From: Chloroflexota bacterium
GTDB lineage: Bacteria > Chloroflexota > Dormibacteria > Dormibacterales > Dormibacteraceae
Direction: 5' to 3'
DNA: 33,392 nt
Assembly (NCBI GenBank): GCA_005889135.1
Contig: VBEK01000156.1
Location: forward strand, 1 to 33,392
Under the pieces are notes generated by a model, which worked only from the letters and a program-made list of their open reading frames with translations, was not told where the DNA came from and did not search any database. The translations under genes were made by a program, and so were the position numbers. Positions 1-7,584 of this stretch are shown one piece after another. Position 1 is the stretch's first letter. Each line of letters begins with the position of its first letter.

Positions 1-353
1 GCGTCTACCGGACGTATGACCCGCGGGCCAAGATCCTTCGCGAGATGGCGAAAACCGCCGCTCCGGAGCTGCACCGCACCGCCGCACGCACGGAGGAGGT
101 TGCGCTCAAGATCCTGCACGACGCGCATCCCGACCGCCCGAACGCGACCAACGTCGACTTCTGGGCCTCGGTGGTGCTCACCGGCGCAGGTATCCCGAAG
201 GAGCTCTTCACCACCATCTTCGCCACCTCGCGCGTCGCCGGCTGGACGGCGCACGTCCTCGAGTCGCTGTCCGACCTGAGGCTCATCCGGCCAGCGTCGA
301 GGTGGATCGGTCCAGAGCCGGGGCGTAAGCCCCTGCAGCTCGCGAAGCGGTGA
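1..353 (+). CDS. Citrate synthase family protein, C-terminal fragment (cut by window edge)
   Basis: The reading frame is open from the window edge (first whole codon at base 3) to TGA at 351-353. It encodes the last ~116 residues of a citrate synthase: the VYRTYDPRAK segment that follows the second catalytic His, then NVDFWA with the catalytic Asp, then RVAGWTAHVLE and a WIGPEP tail. It aligns along its whole length with the complete paralogue immediately downstream, so the two are a tandem pair. Its last bases overlap the next start as GTGA, implying co-translation. This copy keeps the catalytic Asp that the downstream copy replaces by Glu. The 5' part is outside the window. Citrate and 2-methylcitrate synthase cannot be told apart from this fragment. 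Confidence 0.9.
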   Translation, partial: VYRTYDPRAKILREMAKTAAPELHRTAARTEEVALKILHDAHPDRPNATNVDFWASVVLTGAGIPKELFTTIFATSRVAGWTAHVLESLSDLRLIRPASRWIGPEPGRKPLQLAKR

Positions 354-1480
354 GCTCCAACAACACGCCCGTCTACGTCCCCGGCCTCGAGGGCATAATC
401 GGCGCCCAGACCGCGATCTCCCACGTCGACGGCGCCAACGGACGCCTCATCTACCAGGGCTACGTGATCGCGGACCTTGCCCAGGAGATGTCGTTCGAGG
501 AGGTCGCGTTCCTCCTGTGGAAGGGCCACCTCCCCAACCGCGACGAGCTCGACGCCCTGACGATGGAGCTCGCAGCCAACCGCGAGCTGACCGGGGCGGC
601 CACCATCGCCCTCGACGCCCTGCCGAAGGACACCGACCCGATGGACGTCCTGCGCAGCGTCGTCTCGGTGCAGGGCGTCGAACACCGCCTGGCCGGGCCC
701 ACGCCGCCGCTCGCCATCCACGCGACGGCGTCGTTCCCGACGATCCTCGCCATGTTCCACCGCCACCAGCTCGGCCTCAACCGGGTACAGCCGCGGCGCG
801 AGCTTGGCCACGCGGCCAACTACCTCTACATGATGAATGGCAAGGAGTCGAGCCCGGAGATGGTGCGGGCGCTCAACACTTACCTCGTTCTCCTCGCCGA
901 CCACGGCATGAACGCGTCGACCTTCACCGCGCGGGTCATCGCCTCGACCGAGTCGGACCTGACCTCGGCGCTGGTCGGCGCGATCGGGGCTCTGAAAGGG
1001 CCGGCCCACGGCGGCGCCCCGTCAGCCGTCCTCGAGCAGCACGAGCAGATCCGCGAGGCCGGCGACGCGGAGGCGTACATGCGCGACATGCGCAAGCGCA
1101 AAGAGAGGTTCATGGGCTTCGGCCACCGCGTGTACCGCGTCTACGACCCGCGGGCCAGGATCCTGAAAGAGATGTGCCAGAAGATGAACCCGAAGTTCTA
1201 CGAGCTGGCCGTGCGCATCGAAGAGATCGCGCTCCGCATACTCCACGAGGAGCACCCGGAGCGGCCCCAGTCGGTCAACGTTGAGTTCTACTCGGCCGGC
1301 GTGCTGGAGGCGATCGGCCTGCCCAAGGAGTACTTCACGCCTACGTTCGCCAGCGCCCGCGTCGCCGGTTGGAGCGCTCACGTGCTCGAACAGGCCGCCC
1401 ACAACCGCATAATCCGGCCGCAATCGGAATACATCGGACCGGAGCCGCGGAAGCCAGTGCCCCTAGCCGAACGCGGCTGA
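350..1480 (+). CDS. Citrate synthase (second of a tandem pair)
   Basis: A 376-residue protein of normal length for a short-form citrate/2-methylcitrate synthase, which condenses an acyl-CoA with oxaloacetate. Visible landmarks are the N-terminal GLEGIIGAQTAIS and GANGRLIYQGY segments, GPAHGG with catalytic His220, GFGHRVY with His259, and NVEFYS where the catalytic Asp of the family is Glu312. The other copy has NVDFWA at that place. From memory some actinobacterial CitA-type enzymes also carry NVEFW, so loss of function need not follow. The GTG start at 350 overlaps the upstream stop by four bases, indicating translational coupling. Which of the two copies is the main TCA enzyme cannot be decided from sequence alone. 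Confidence 0.92.
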   Translation: MSSNNTPVYVPGLEGIIGAQTAISHVDGANGRLIYQGYVIADLAQEMSFEEVAFLLWKGHLPNRDELDALTMELAANRELTGAATIALDALPKDTDPMDVLRSVVSVQGVEHRLAGPTPPLAIHATASFPTILAMFHRHQLGLNRVQPRRELGHAANYLYMMNGKESSPEMVRALNTYLVLLADHGMNASTFTARVIASTESDLTSALVGAIGALKGPAHGGAPSAVLEQHEQIREAGDAEAYMRDMRKRKERFMGFGHRVYRVYDPRARILKEMCQKMNPKFYELAVRIEEIALRILHEEHPERPQSVNVEFYSAGVLEAIGLPKEYFTPTFASARVAGWSAHVLEQAAHNRIIRPQSEYIGPEPRKPVPLAERG

Positions 1481-2625
1481 TCGGGGCGCGGCCGCGGGAT
1501 CCCGCCTTCTGGCGGAATCTCGGCGGCGCCGGCCTCGCCTGGTTCCTGCTCATCGCGATCGCCCTCACCGGCTACCTCGTCGTGGTCGTGCCACTCCGCG
1601 CCGAGATCCTCAACACCGACTTCACCCAGGCGTACGTCGCGGCGACCATCGGGCGGACGCATGGTTGGAGCCACATCTATTCGCTCGACCTGCAGCGGCA
1701 GCTTCTGAGCGAGCTCAGGCCTCAACTCGTCTTCAACGACGGGGCTTGGTTCACGCCGGCGCCCCCCTACGCATGGCTCGTCCTCCCGTTGACGGCGCTC
1801 AGCCCGGCGGCAGGCGTCTACATCTGGCTCGCGCTGTCGGCCGCCGGCCTGGTCGCCGCATGGTGGCTCGCTGCCCCGGGGGCCGGACGTTTCCGGCTCC
1901 TGTGGCTGCTCGGCGCCTTGGCCTGGTATCCGGTGCTCTACGGCCTGAGCCTTGCCCAGCCGGCCCTGATCGTGCTGGTCGTGGTGGCCGCGGCTTGGCG
2001 GCTGTCAGAAGCCGGACGGCCATATCTCGCGGGGGTTGTCCTCGGCCTCACCGTGATCAAGCCCCAGCTAATCCTCGCGCTGCCGCTCGTTCTCCTCGCC
2101 TCCGGGAAATGGCGCGCTCTCGCCCCCTGGGCCGCGATCGGCGTGGTGCTGGCACTGCTTTCGCTGCTCGCCATCGGACCTGGCGGCCTGTCCGACTACC
2201 GGGCCATCCTCGCCCACGAGAGCGAGATGCCGAACAACCGTTACTTCACGCTCGCCTACCTGCTCGGTCCCGGACCGCTGAGCTACGTCGGTCCAGCGTT
2301 GGTCGTGGCGCTGGCTGCGGCCGGCGCTTACTTCAACCGCGAAGCTGGGTACGCGCGCCTCTACGCGCTTGGCATCGTGGCGAGCGCGCTGGCGGCCACG
2401 TACTGGCACTTGCAGGACTTCACAATCCTCGTCCTGGCGGCGTGGCTCTTCTGGCGGGAACAGCCACCTCTGTGGCAGCGGCTGTGGCTTCTCGTCGTCA
2501 TCGTCGGCGGCGAGTTCGCGTGGGGCATCACGCCCCTGCCAATGCTGATCGGCCTCGGCGTGTGGTTTTCGTTTCTGATCGCCAGGCCGGCGCCAAACCG
2601 CAGAGCGGTCCCGGTTCGAGCCTGA
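1369..2625 (+). CDS. Polytopic membrane protein, GT87/DUF2029-like glycosyltransferase
   Basis: A hydrophobic protein of up to 418 residues with about nine or ten predicted membrane segments. After the first segment comes a polar loop with NTDFTQAYVAA, followed by FTPAPPYAWLVLPL and a VIKPQ motif between helices. This layout matches the GT87/DUF2029 family of GT-C membrane mannosyltransferases that use polyprenyl-phosphate sugars; the assignment is from overall pattern. The start is uncertain. The first membrane segment begins near base 1535, and the only ATG/GTG/TTG upstream of it in frame is TTG at 1369, inside the citrate synthase gene. CTG at 1477, overlapping the citrate synthase stop, would also serve. 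It sits just upstream of another membrane glycosyltransferase-like gene. Confidence 0.7.
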   Translation: MERSRARTGRPQPHNPAAIGIHRTGAAEASAPSRTRLIGARPRDPAFWRNLGGAGLAWFLLIAIALTGYLVVVVPLRAEILNTDFTQAYVAATIGRTHGWSHIYSLDLQRQLLSELRPQLVFNDGAWFTPAPPYAWLVLPLTALSPAAGVYIWLALSAAGLVAAWWLAAPGAGRFRLLWLLGALAWYPVLYGLSLAQPALIVLVVVAAAWRLSEAGRPYLAGVVLGLTVIKPQLILALPLVLLASGKWRALAPWAAIGVVLALLSLLAIGPGGLSDYRAILAHESEMPNNRYFTLAYLLGPGPLSYVGPALVVALAAAGAYFNREAGYARLYALGIVASALAATYWHLQDFTILVLAAWLFWREQPPLWQRLWLLVVIVGGEFAWGITPLPMLIGLGVWFSFLIARPAPNRRAVPVRA

Positions 2626-2630
2626 CCCGA

Positions 2631-3938
2631 GTGGCGGCCGCGGACGTCCGGGTGCCGCATGCGCGGTGGGCGATTGCACTCGCCGCCCTGATCGTATGCG
2701 CCGCGCTCCTCTACCTGACACGCACCTACACCTTCTATTTCGACGAGTGGACGTTCATCACGTCCGCTCCGGACTGGGCGCTGCGCACCTACTTCGAACC
2801 GCACAACGAGCACCCTGTGATGCTCCTCAGGCTCGTGTACTCGATCCTCCTCGAGACGGCCGGCCTGCGCACCTACCTGCCGTACATGGCCGCCCTGCTC
2901 CTCGCCCACGCCGCCAACGTCCTCCTGCTCTTCGAGCTTGTTCGCCGGCGCGCGGGCGACCTCGTAGCCATGGCCGCCGCCCTGGTCATGCTGGTGCTCG
3001 GAGCGGGCTGGGAGGACCTGCTGTGGGCGTTCCAGGTCGGCTGGCTCTCGTCGATGGCCTTCGGCCTCGGCGCCGTGCTCGCGCTGGAGCGCCGGCCGGC
3101 GCTCGCGGCGGCCCTGATGACGGTCTCGCTGTCCTTCGCCGGCACCGGCGTCGTCTTCGCGGTCGCGATCGCGGTCCAGCTGCTGCTCACGCCCGGCCGG
3201 CGCCGCGACCTGCTCTGGTTCGCCGCGCCCGCCCTCGCGCTCGGGGCCTGGTACCTGGCTTTCGGCCGGTTTGGCGAGCACCCGAACCCGCAGCCCACGG
3301 CCGCCAACATCCTCATCGATCCCCTGTACGCGTTGTGGGGCCTGAGCCAGGGCGTGGCTGGGATCGTCGGCGCCGCCGGCTGGATCGGCTACCCGCTCCT
3401 GGCGGTGGCGGCGGTGGTCGTGACCTGGCACTGGCGGCGGGGTGGCCTCGACCCTTTCAGCGCCGGCATCGCGGCCGGCCTGCTCGGCTTCTTCCTGGTC
3501 GCCGGCCTCACCCGCGCCCAGCTGGGCTGGCAGCAGTCGGGAGCATCGCGCTACGTGTACGTGGCCGCGTTGATGTGGCTCGTCCTGCTCGGGGACGCCG
3601 CCCGCCTGCTGCCCTGGCGCGGCACCTGGCGCCCCGCCATCGCCGCCTGCATCTTCCTGGTCTGCTTCAACGGGGCCGTGCTCCTCTTCGTGTATGCGAG
3701 CGCCAAGACTCTCCAGATGCAGCGCGCCACCGCCGACCTCCAGGCCCTGGCCGCGATGCGGGACGACCCCTGCCTCGACCCGGCCGGCCATGCAGACGTC
3801 CTGATCATGCCCGGGATCACGCCCCCGGCCTACTACCGGGCGGTCGACCGCTACGGCGACCCGGTCGCCGGCAAGCCGGTCCGCGACCAGGCCGACTTCG
3901 AGGCGGCGAGGAGCCGTTTGCGGAGGACGAACTGCTAA
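2631..3938 (+). CDS. Polytopic membrane protein, GT-C-type glycosyltransferase-like
   Basis: A 435-residue protein with about ten hydrophobic segments. The first periplasmic loop contains FYFDEW followed by EPHNEHPVMLLRL, resembling the acidic catalytic loop of GT39/PMT-like and related GT-C glycosyltransferases. A soluble tail of about 70 residues follows the last helix (MRDDPCLDP...ITPPAYYRAVDRYGDP). GTG at 2631 was chosen because it is five bases after the previous stop and precedes the first helix; GTG 2652 is an alternative. It probably forms an operon with the GT87-like gene. Substrate and product are unknown; lipid-linked sugar transfer at the outer membrane face is the family expectation. 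Confidence 0.72.
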   Translation: MAAADVRVPHARWAIALAALIVCAALLYLTRTYTFYFDEWTFITSAPDWALRTYFEPHNEHPVMLLRLVYSILLETAGLRTYLPYMAALLLAHAANVLLLFELVRRRAGDLVAMAAALVMLVLGAGWEDLLWAFQVGWLSSMAFGLGAVLALERRPALAAALMTVSLSFAGTGVVFAVAIAVQLLLTPGRRRDLLWFAAPALALGAWYLAFGRFGEHPNPQPTAANILIDPLYALWGLSQGVAGIVGAAGWIGYPLLAVAAVVVTWHWRRGGLDPFSAGIAAGLLGFFLVAGLTRAQLGWQQSGASRYVYVAALMWLVLLGDAARLLPWRGTWRPAIAACIFLVCFNGAVLLFVYASAKTLQMQRATADLQALAAMRDDPCLDPAGHADVLIMPGITPPAYYRAVDRYGDPVAGKPVRDQADFEAARSRLRRTNC

Positions 3939-4125
3939 CGAGACGCGCCCCGAACCCTCGACGGATCTTCGGCGCCGATGCGGCCCATCTCCGGCCTCAG
4001 CTCCTGTGCTGCTCGTTCACGCTCGTCAGATGCGCTCACTGCGCTGCTCGCAGCTTTGGCCGGATCTGGGCCACCTGGATCGCCGAATCTCTCGCCGAGT
4101 GTTCGGGCGCGTCTCGAGCTATCCC

Positions 4126-4131
4126 TACACT
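4126..4131 (+). promoter_or_regulatory. Putative -10 element of lpdA (leaderless promoter)
   Basis: TACACT lies eight bases before the GTG at 4140, so transcription would begin at or just before the start codon. No clear -35 hexamer or Shine-Dalgarno sequence is visible. The same TANNNT-N8-start layout recurs at 10978, 13059 and 30795. The rest of the 201-base gap 3939-4139 shows no gene or convincing terminator. Confidence 0.45.
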
Positions 4132-4139
4132 TGAATCCA

Positions 4140-5516
4140 GTGCCCGAGCTCGATTTCGACGTCGCGATCCTGGGCGGTGGGATGGGCGGTTACCCGGCGG
4201 CGATCCGCGCCTCCCAGCTCGGTCTGAGGGTCGCCCTGGTCGAGGGTGGCAAGCTCGGCGGGACATGCCTCCACATCGGCTGCATCCCCACCAAGGCGCT
4301 GCTCGAGTCGTCTGAGCTCTACCACCGCGTCGCGGCCCGGGGCGCCGAGTTCGGCCTCAAGGCGGAGGTCGTCGGCTACGACTACCCGGCCATCGCCGCC
4401 CGGCGTGACGCCGTCGTCGGCCAGCTCTACAAGGGCGTCCAGTACCTGATGAAGAAGAACAAGATCGAGGTCGTCCAGGCCAGGGGCCGGATCCGCGACC
4501 GCAACACGATCGAGGCCGACGGCAAGCTCGTGAAGGCGAAAAACCTCATCGTCGCCACCGGCTCGACCGTCAAGACGCTTCCGGGGATCGCGCTCGATGG
4601 CGAGTACATCGTCTCGTCCGACAACGCCGTCCTCGCCACGAGCGTGCCCGAGTCCATCTGCATCATCGGCGCAGGCGCGGTGGGCGTCGAATTCGCCACC
4701 TTTTACAACCAGCTGGGCGTCAAGGTGACGCTGCTCGAGGCCCTGGACCGGGTGGTCCCACTCGAGGACGAGGACGTCTCCAAGGAGCTCCTGGCCGCCT
4801 TCAAGAAGGCGGGCATCGACTGCCGCCTCGGCGTCAAGGTCAGCGGCGCGAAGAAGGCGCGCGACGGCGTCAGCGTCGAGACCGACCAGGGCGAGGTCTG
4901 GGCGAAGCAGCTTCTGGTCGCGGTGGGCCGCGCGGCGGTCTCCGAGGACCTCGGCCTCGAGCAGGCCGGCGTGCAGACACACCCCAACGGCTTCATCAAG
5001 GTCGACGAGTGGATGCGCACCTCGGCCGATGGCATCCACGCCATCGGCGACGTCATCGGCGGCTTTCTCCTCGCCCACGCCGCCTCACACGAAGGCATAG
5101 TCGCCGCGGAGGACATCGCCGGCCAGCGTCTGGCCCCGATGGACCAGAACCTCATCACTCGCTGCACCTACTCGCACCCGCAGATCGCGTCGGTCGGGTT
5201 GACCGAGAAGCAGGCGCGCGAGAAGGGGCTCGAGGTGAAGGTCGGCAAGTTCCCCTTCTCGGCCATCGGCCGGGCGCAGATCCACGGCGAGACCGGCGGC
5301 TTCGTCAAGATCGTCGCCGACGCCAAGACCGGGCAGCTGCTGGGCACGCACATCATCGGCGACAGCGCGACCGAGCTCATCGCTGAGCCCGCGCTGACGC
5401 AGCTCTTCCAGGGCGACGCCTGGGAGCTCGGCCGCAACATCCACCCGCACCCGACGCTCAGCGAGGCGGTGATGGAGGCGGCGATGGCCGTGGACGGCCA
5501 CGCCATCCACTTCTAG
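4140..5516 (+). CDS. lpdA: Dihydrolipoyl dehydrogenase (E3)
   Basis: A 458-residue flavoprotein disulfide oxidoreductase that reoxidises the lipoyl arms of 2-oxoacid dehydrogenase complexes with NAD+. The FAD-binding loop is near residue 11 (GGGMGGYPAA), the redox-active disulfide is Cys43/Cys48 in GGTCLHIGC, the NAD-binding loop is IIGAGAVGVEFA, and the FAD motif HAIGDVIGG follows. The C-terminal catalytic His437-Glu442 pair lies in HPHPTLSE. Length is normal. GTG at 4140 was chosen because it lies just before the FAD-binding strand and eight bases after a TACACT -10; TTG 4131 is also in frame. E1 follows after four bases and then E2, so this is the E3 of that complex. Confidence in function is very high. 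Confidence 0.95.
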   Translation: MPELDFDVAILGGGMGGYPAAIRASQLGLRVALVEGGKLGGTCLHIGCIPTKALLESSELYHRVAARGAEFGLKAEVVGYDYPAIAARRDAVVGQLYKGVQYLMKKNKIEVVQARGRIRDRNTIEADGKLVKAKNLIVATGSTVKTLPGIALDGEYIVSSDNAVLATSVPESICIIGAGAVGVEFATFYNQLGVKVTLLEALDRVVPLEDEDVSKELLAAFKKAGIDCRLGVKVSGAKKARDGVSVETDQGEVWAKQLLVAVGRAAVSEDLGLEQAGVQTHPNGFIKVDEWMRTSADGIHAIGDVIGGFLLAHAASHEGIVAAEDIAGQRLAPMDQNLITRCTYSHPQIASVGLTEKQAREKGLEVKVGKFPFSAIGRAQIHGETGGFVKIVADAKTGQLLGTHIIGDSATELIAEPALTQLFQGDAWELGRNIHPHPTLSEAVMEAAMAVDGHAIHF

Positions 5517-5520
5517 GCCG

Positions 5521-7584
5521 ATGGCGCAGACCACAAAGACGCGCGAGCCGTCCTTCACGCCCGAGTGGCGGTTCCAGCAGCCCGTCGCGTGGCGTGACAC
5601 CGACCTGGACGAGAACATCCTGACCGAGTGGTTCCACTACATCCTCCTCGGCCGCCAGATCGACTACCGCTTCCAGGTCCTCAACCGTCAGGGCCGCGCG
5701 CCTTTCATCATCTCGTGCGCCGGGCACGAGGCCGCGCAGATCGGGGTCGCTTGGCCCCTGAAGCCCAAGTACGACTGGCTCGCCCCGTACTACCGCGACG
5801 TCGTGCTCTGCATGCGCGTGGGGATGACGCCGCTCGACCTGATGCTCTCCGTGCTCGCCAAGGCAACCGACCCGGCGTCGGGCGGCAAGCAGACGCCCGG
5901 CCACTTCTCCGACTCGCGGCTGAACATCACCTCGGGTGGCTCACCGGTCGCGACTCAGATGGTCCGCGGCGCGGGTATCGCCTACACGCTGAAGATGAGC
6001 AAGACCGACAAGGTCCTGCTCACCTGCTACGGCGAGGGCGCCGGCGCCGAAGGCGACGCGCACGAAGCGTTCAACTTCGCCGCCATCTACAAGCTGCCCG
6101 AGGTCTTCGTCTGTGAGAACAACGGCTTCGCCATCTCGACGCCGTTCCGCAAGGAGTACGCGATCGAGCACGTCGCCCAGCGGGCCGCGGGCTACGGCTT
6201 CCCGGGCGTCACGGTCGACGGCCGCGACCCGGTCACCTGCTACGTCGTCTCCAAGGAGGCCGTGGCCCGGGCGCGCGCGGGCGACGGCCCGACGCTGATC
6301 GAGTGCCTGGTCGACCGTCTCGGCGCGCACTCCTCGGAGGACGACCAGCGCCGCTACCGGACGCAGGAGGAGATCGAGCTTCTCAGCCAGAGCGACTGCC
6401 TCGAGCGCTTCAAGAAGCAGCTCATCGAGGAGGGAGTGCTCAGCGCCAAGCAGGTCGCCGAGTTCGAGGAGCAGGTCAAGGAAGAGGTCACGGCCGCGAC
6501 CAAGAAGGGCATGGAGGCGGACGACCCGCTGCCCGAGGACGCGCTGAAAAACGTCTACGCGGTCGAGTTTCCCAAAGCGATCGAGCCGGCGGCGGGTGTC
6601 GAGACCGAGGGGATGAACATGGTCGCGGCGCTGCGCTCCGCGCTCACCGAAGAGATGGAGCGGGACGAGCGCGTGATGGTGATGGGCGAGGACGTCGGCA
6701 TGAAGGGCGGCGTGTTTCTCGTCACCGACGGCCTGCGCGCAAAGTACGGCGAGGAGCGCGTCATCGACACGCCGCTGGCCGAGTCGTCGATCGTCGGCGT
6801 CGCCCTGGGACTGGCGATCGCGGGCAAGCGACCGGTGGCGGAGATCCAGTTCACCGACTTCGTCCACATGGCGTTCAACTCCATCGTCAACGAGGCGGCG
6901 AAGTACCGCTACCGCAGCGATGGTGACTGGAGCGTGCCCATGGTCGTGCGCGCGCCGATGGGCGGGCACGCGCACGGCGCCCTGTACCACTCGCAGTCCA
7001 TCGAGGCGCGATTCGCCACTCCCGGGCTCAAGATCGTCATTCCGTCTACGCCCTACGAGGCCAAGGGCCTGCTCCTCGCCGCGATTCGCGACCCGGACCC
7101 GGTGCTCTTCTTCGAGCACAAGCGGCTCTACCGCATGTTCAAGGAGCCCGTTCCCAAGGGCGAGTACCTGATCCCACTGCAGACCGCGCGCACCGCGCGC
7201 GAGGGCAGCGACATCTCGGTGTTCTGCTACGGGCTGATGGTCCACTACGCGATCGAGGCGGCGAAGAACCTCGAGGCCGACGGGGTCAGCGTCGAGATCG
7301 TCGACCTGCGCACCGTCTACCCGCTGGACCGGGAGGCGATCATCGCCTCGGCGAAGAAGACGGGCAAGTGCCTGGTCCTCTACGAGGACAACTTCAGCGT
7401 CTCCATCGGCTCGGAGGTCGCAGCTCTGATCGCCGACGAAGCGTGGCGCTGGCTCGACGCGCCCGTCAGGCGGTTCGGCGGGCTGGACGTTCCCTCGATG
7501 CCCTACGCGGTGCCGATGGAGGAGTACTTCATGCCGACGCCGGACAAGATCACGAAGGTCTTGAAGGACCTGGCCGCGTACTGA
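5521..7584 (+). CDS. 2-oxoacid dehydrogenase E1, fused alpha-beta (branched-chain type)
   Basis: A 687-residue thiamine-diphosphate enzyme in which the E1 alpha and beta chains are one polypeptide. The alpha part (about 1-345) carries the ThDP/Mg motif starting at Gly171-Glu172-Gly173 and ending at Asn200-Asn201 (CENNGFAIST). The GEG form, rather than GDG, and GDAHEAFNFAA resemble branched-chain 2-oxoacid dehydrogenase E1 alpha. The beta part starts near Met365 (MNMVAALRSAL), with GEDVGMKGGVF, the RYRSDGDWSVPMVVRAPMGGHAHGA-type core and a transketolase C-terminal domain (VEIVDLRTVYPLD). It decarboxylates the 2-oxoacid and acylates the E2 lipoyl arm. E3 lies four bases upstream and E2 overlaps downstream. 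Branched-chain 2-oxoacids are the likeliest substrates; pyruvate cannot be excluded. Confidence 0.93.
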   Translation: MAQTTKTREPSFTPEWRFQQPVAWRDTDLDENILTEWFHYILLGRQIDYRFQVLNRQGRAPFIISCAGHEAAQIGVAWPLKPKYDWLAPYYRDVVLCMRVGMTPLDLMLSVLAKATDPASGGKQTPGHFSDSRLNITSGGSPVATQMVRGAGIAYTLKMSKTDKVLLTCYGEGAGAEGDAHEAFNFAAIYKLPEVFVCENNGFAISTPFRKEYAIEHVAQRAAGYGFPGVTVDGRDPVTCYVVSKEAVARARAGDGPTLIECLVDRLGAHSSEDDQRRYRTQEEIELLSQSDCLERFKKQLIEEGVLSAKQVAEFEEQVKEEVTAATKKGMEADDPLPEDALKNVYAVEFPKAIEPAAGVETEGMNMVAALRSALTEEMERDERVMVMGEDVGMKGGVFLVTDGLRAKYGEERVIDTPLAESSIVGVALGLAIAGKRPVAEIQFTDFVHMAFNSIVNEAAKYRYRSDGDWSVPMVVRAPMGGHAHGALYHSQSIEARFATPGLKIVIPSTPYEAKGLLLAAIRDPDPVLFFEHKRLYRMFKEPVPKGEYLIPLQTARTAREGSDISVFCYGLMVHYAIEAAKNLEADGVSVEIVDLRTVYPLDREAIIASAKKTGKCLVLYEDNFSVSIGSEVAALIADEAWRWLDAPVRRFGGLDVPSMPYAVPMEEYFMPTPDKITKVLKDLAAY

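Noticed and set aside
3939-4139. A small gene or RNA in the gap before lpdA
   Set aside because: The lpdA frame is open upstream to about 3978, but that extension has no homology to the family and no good start; no stable terminator or tRNA fold was seen.
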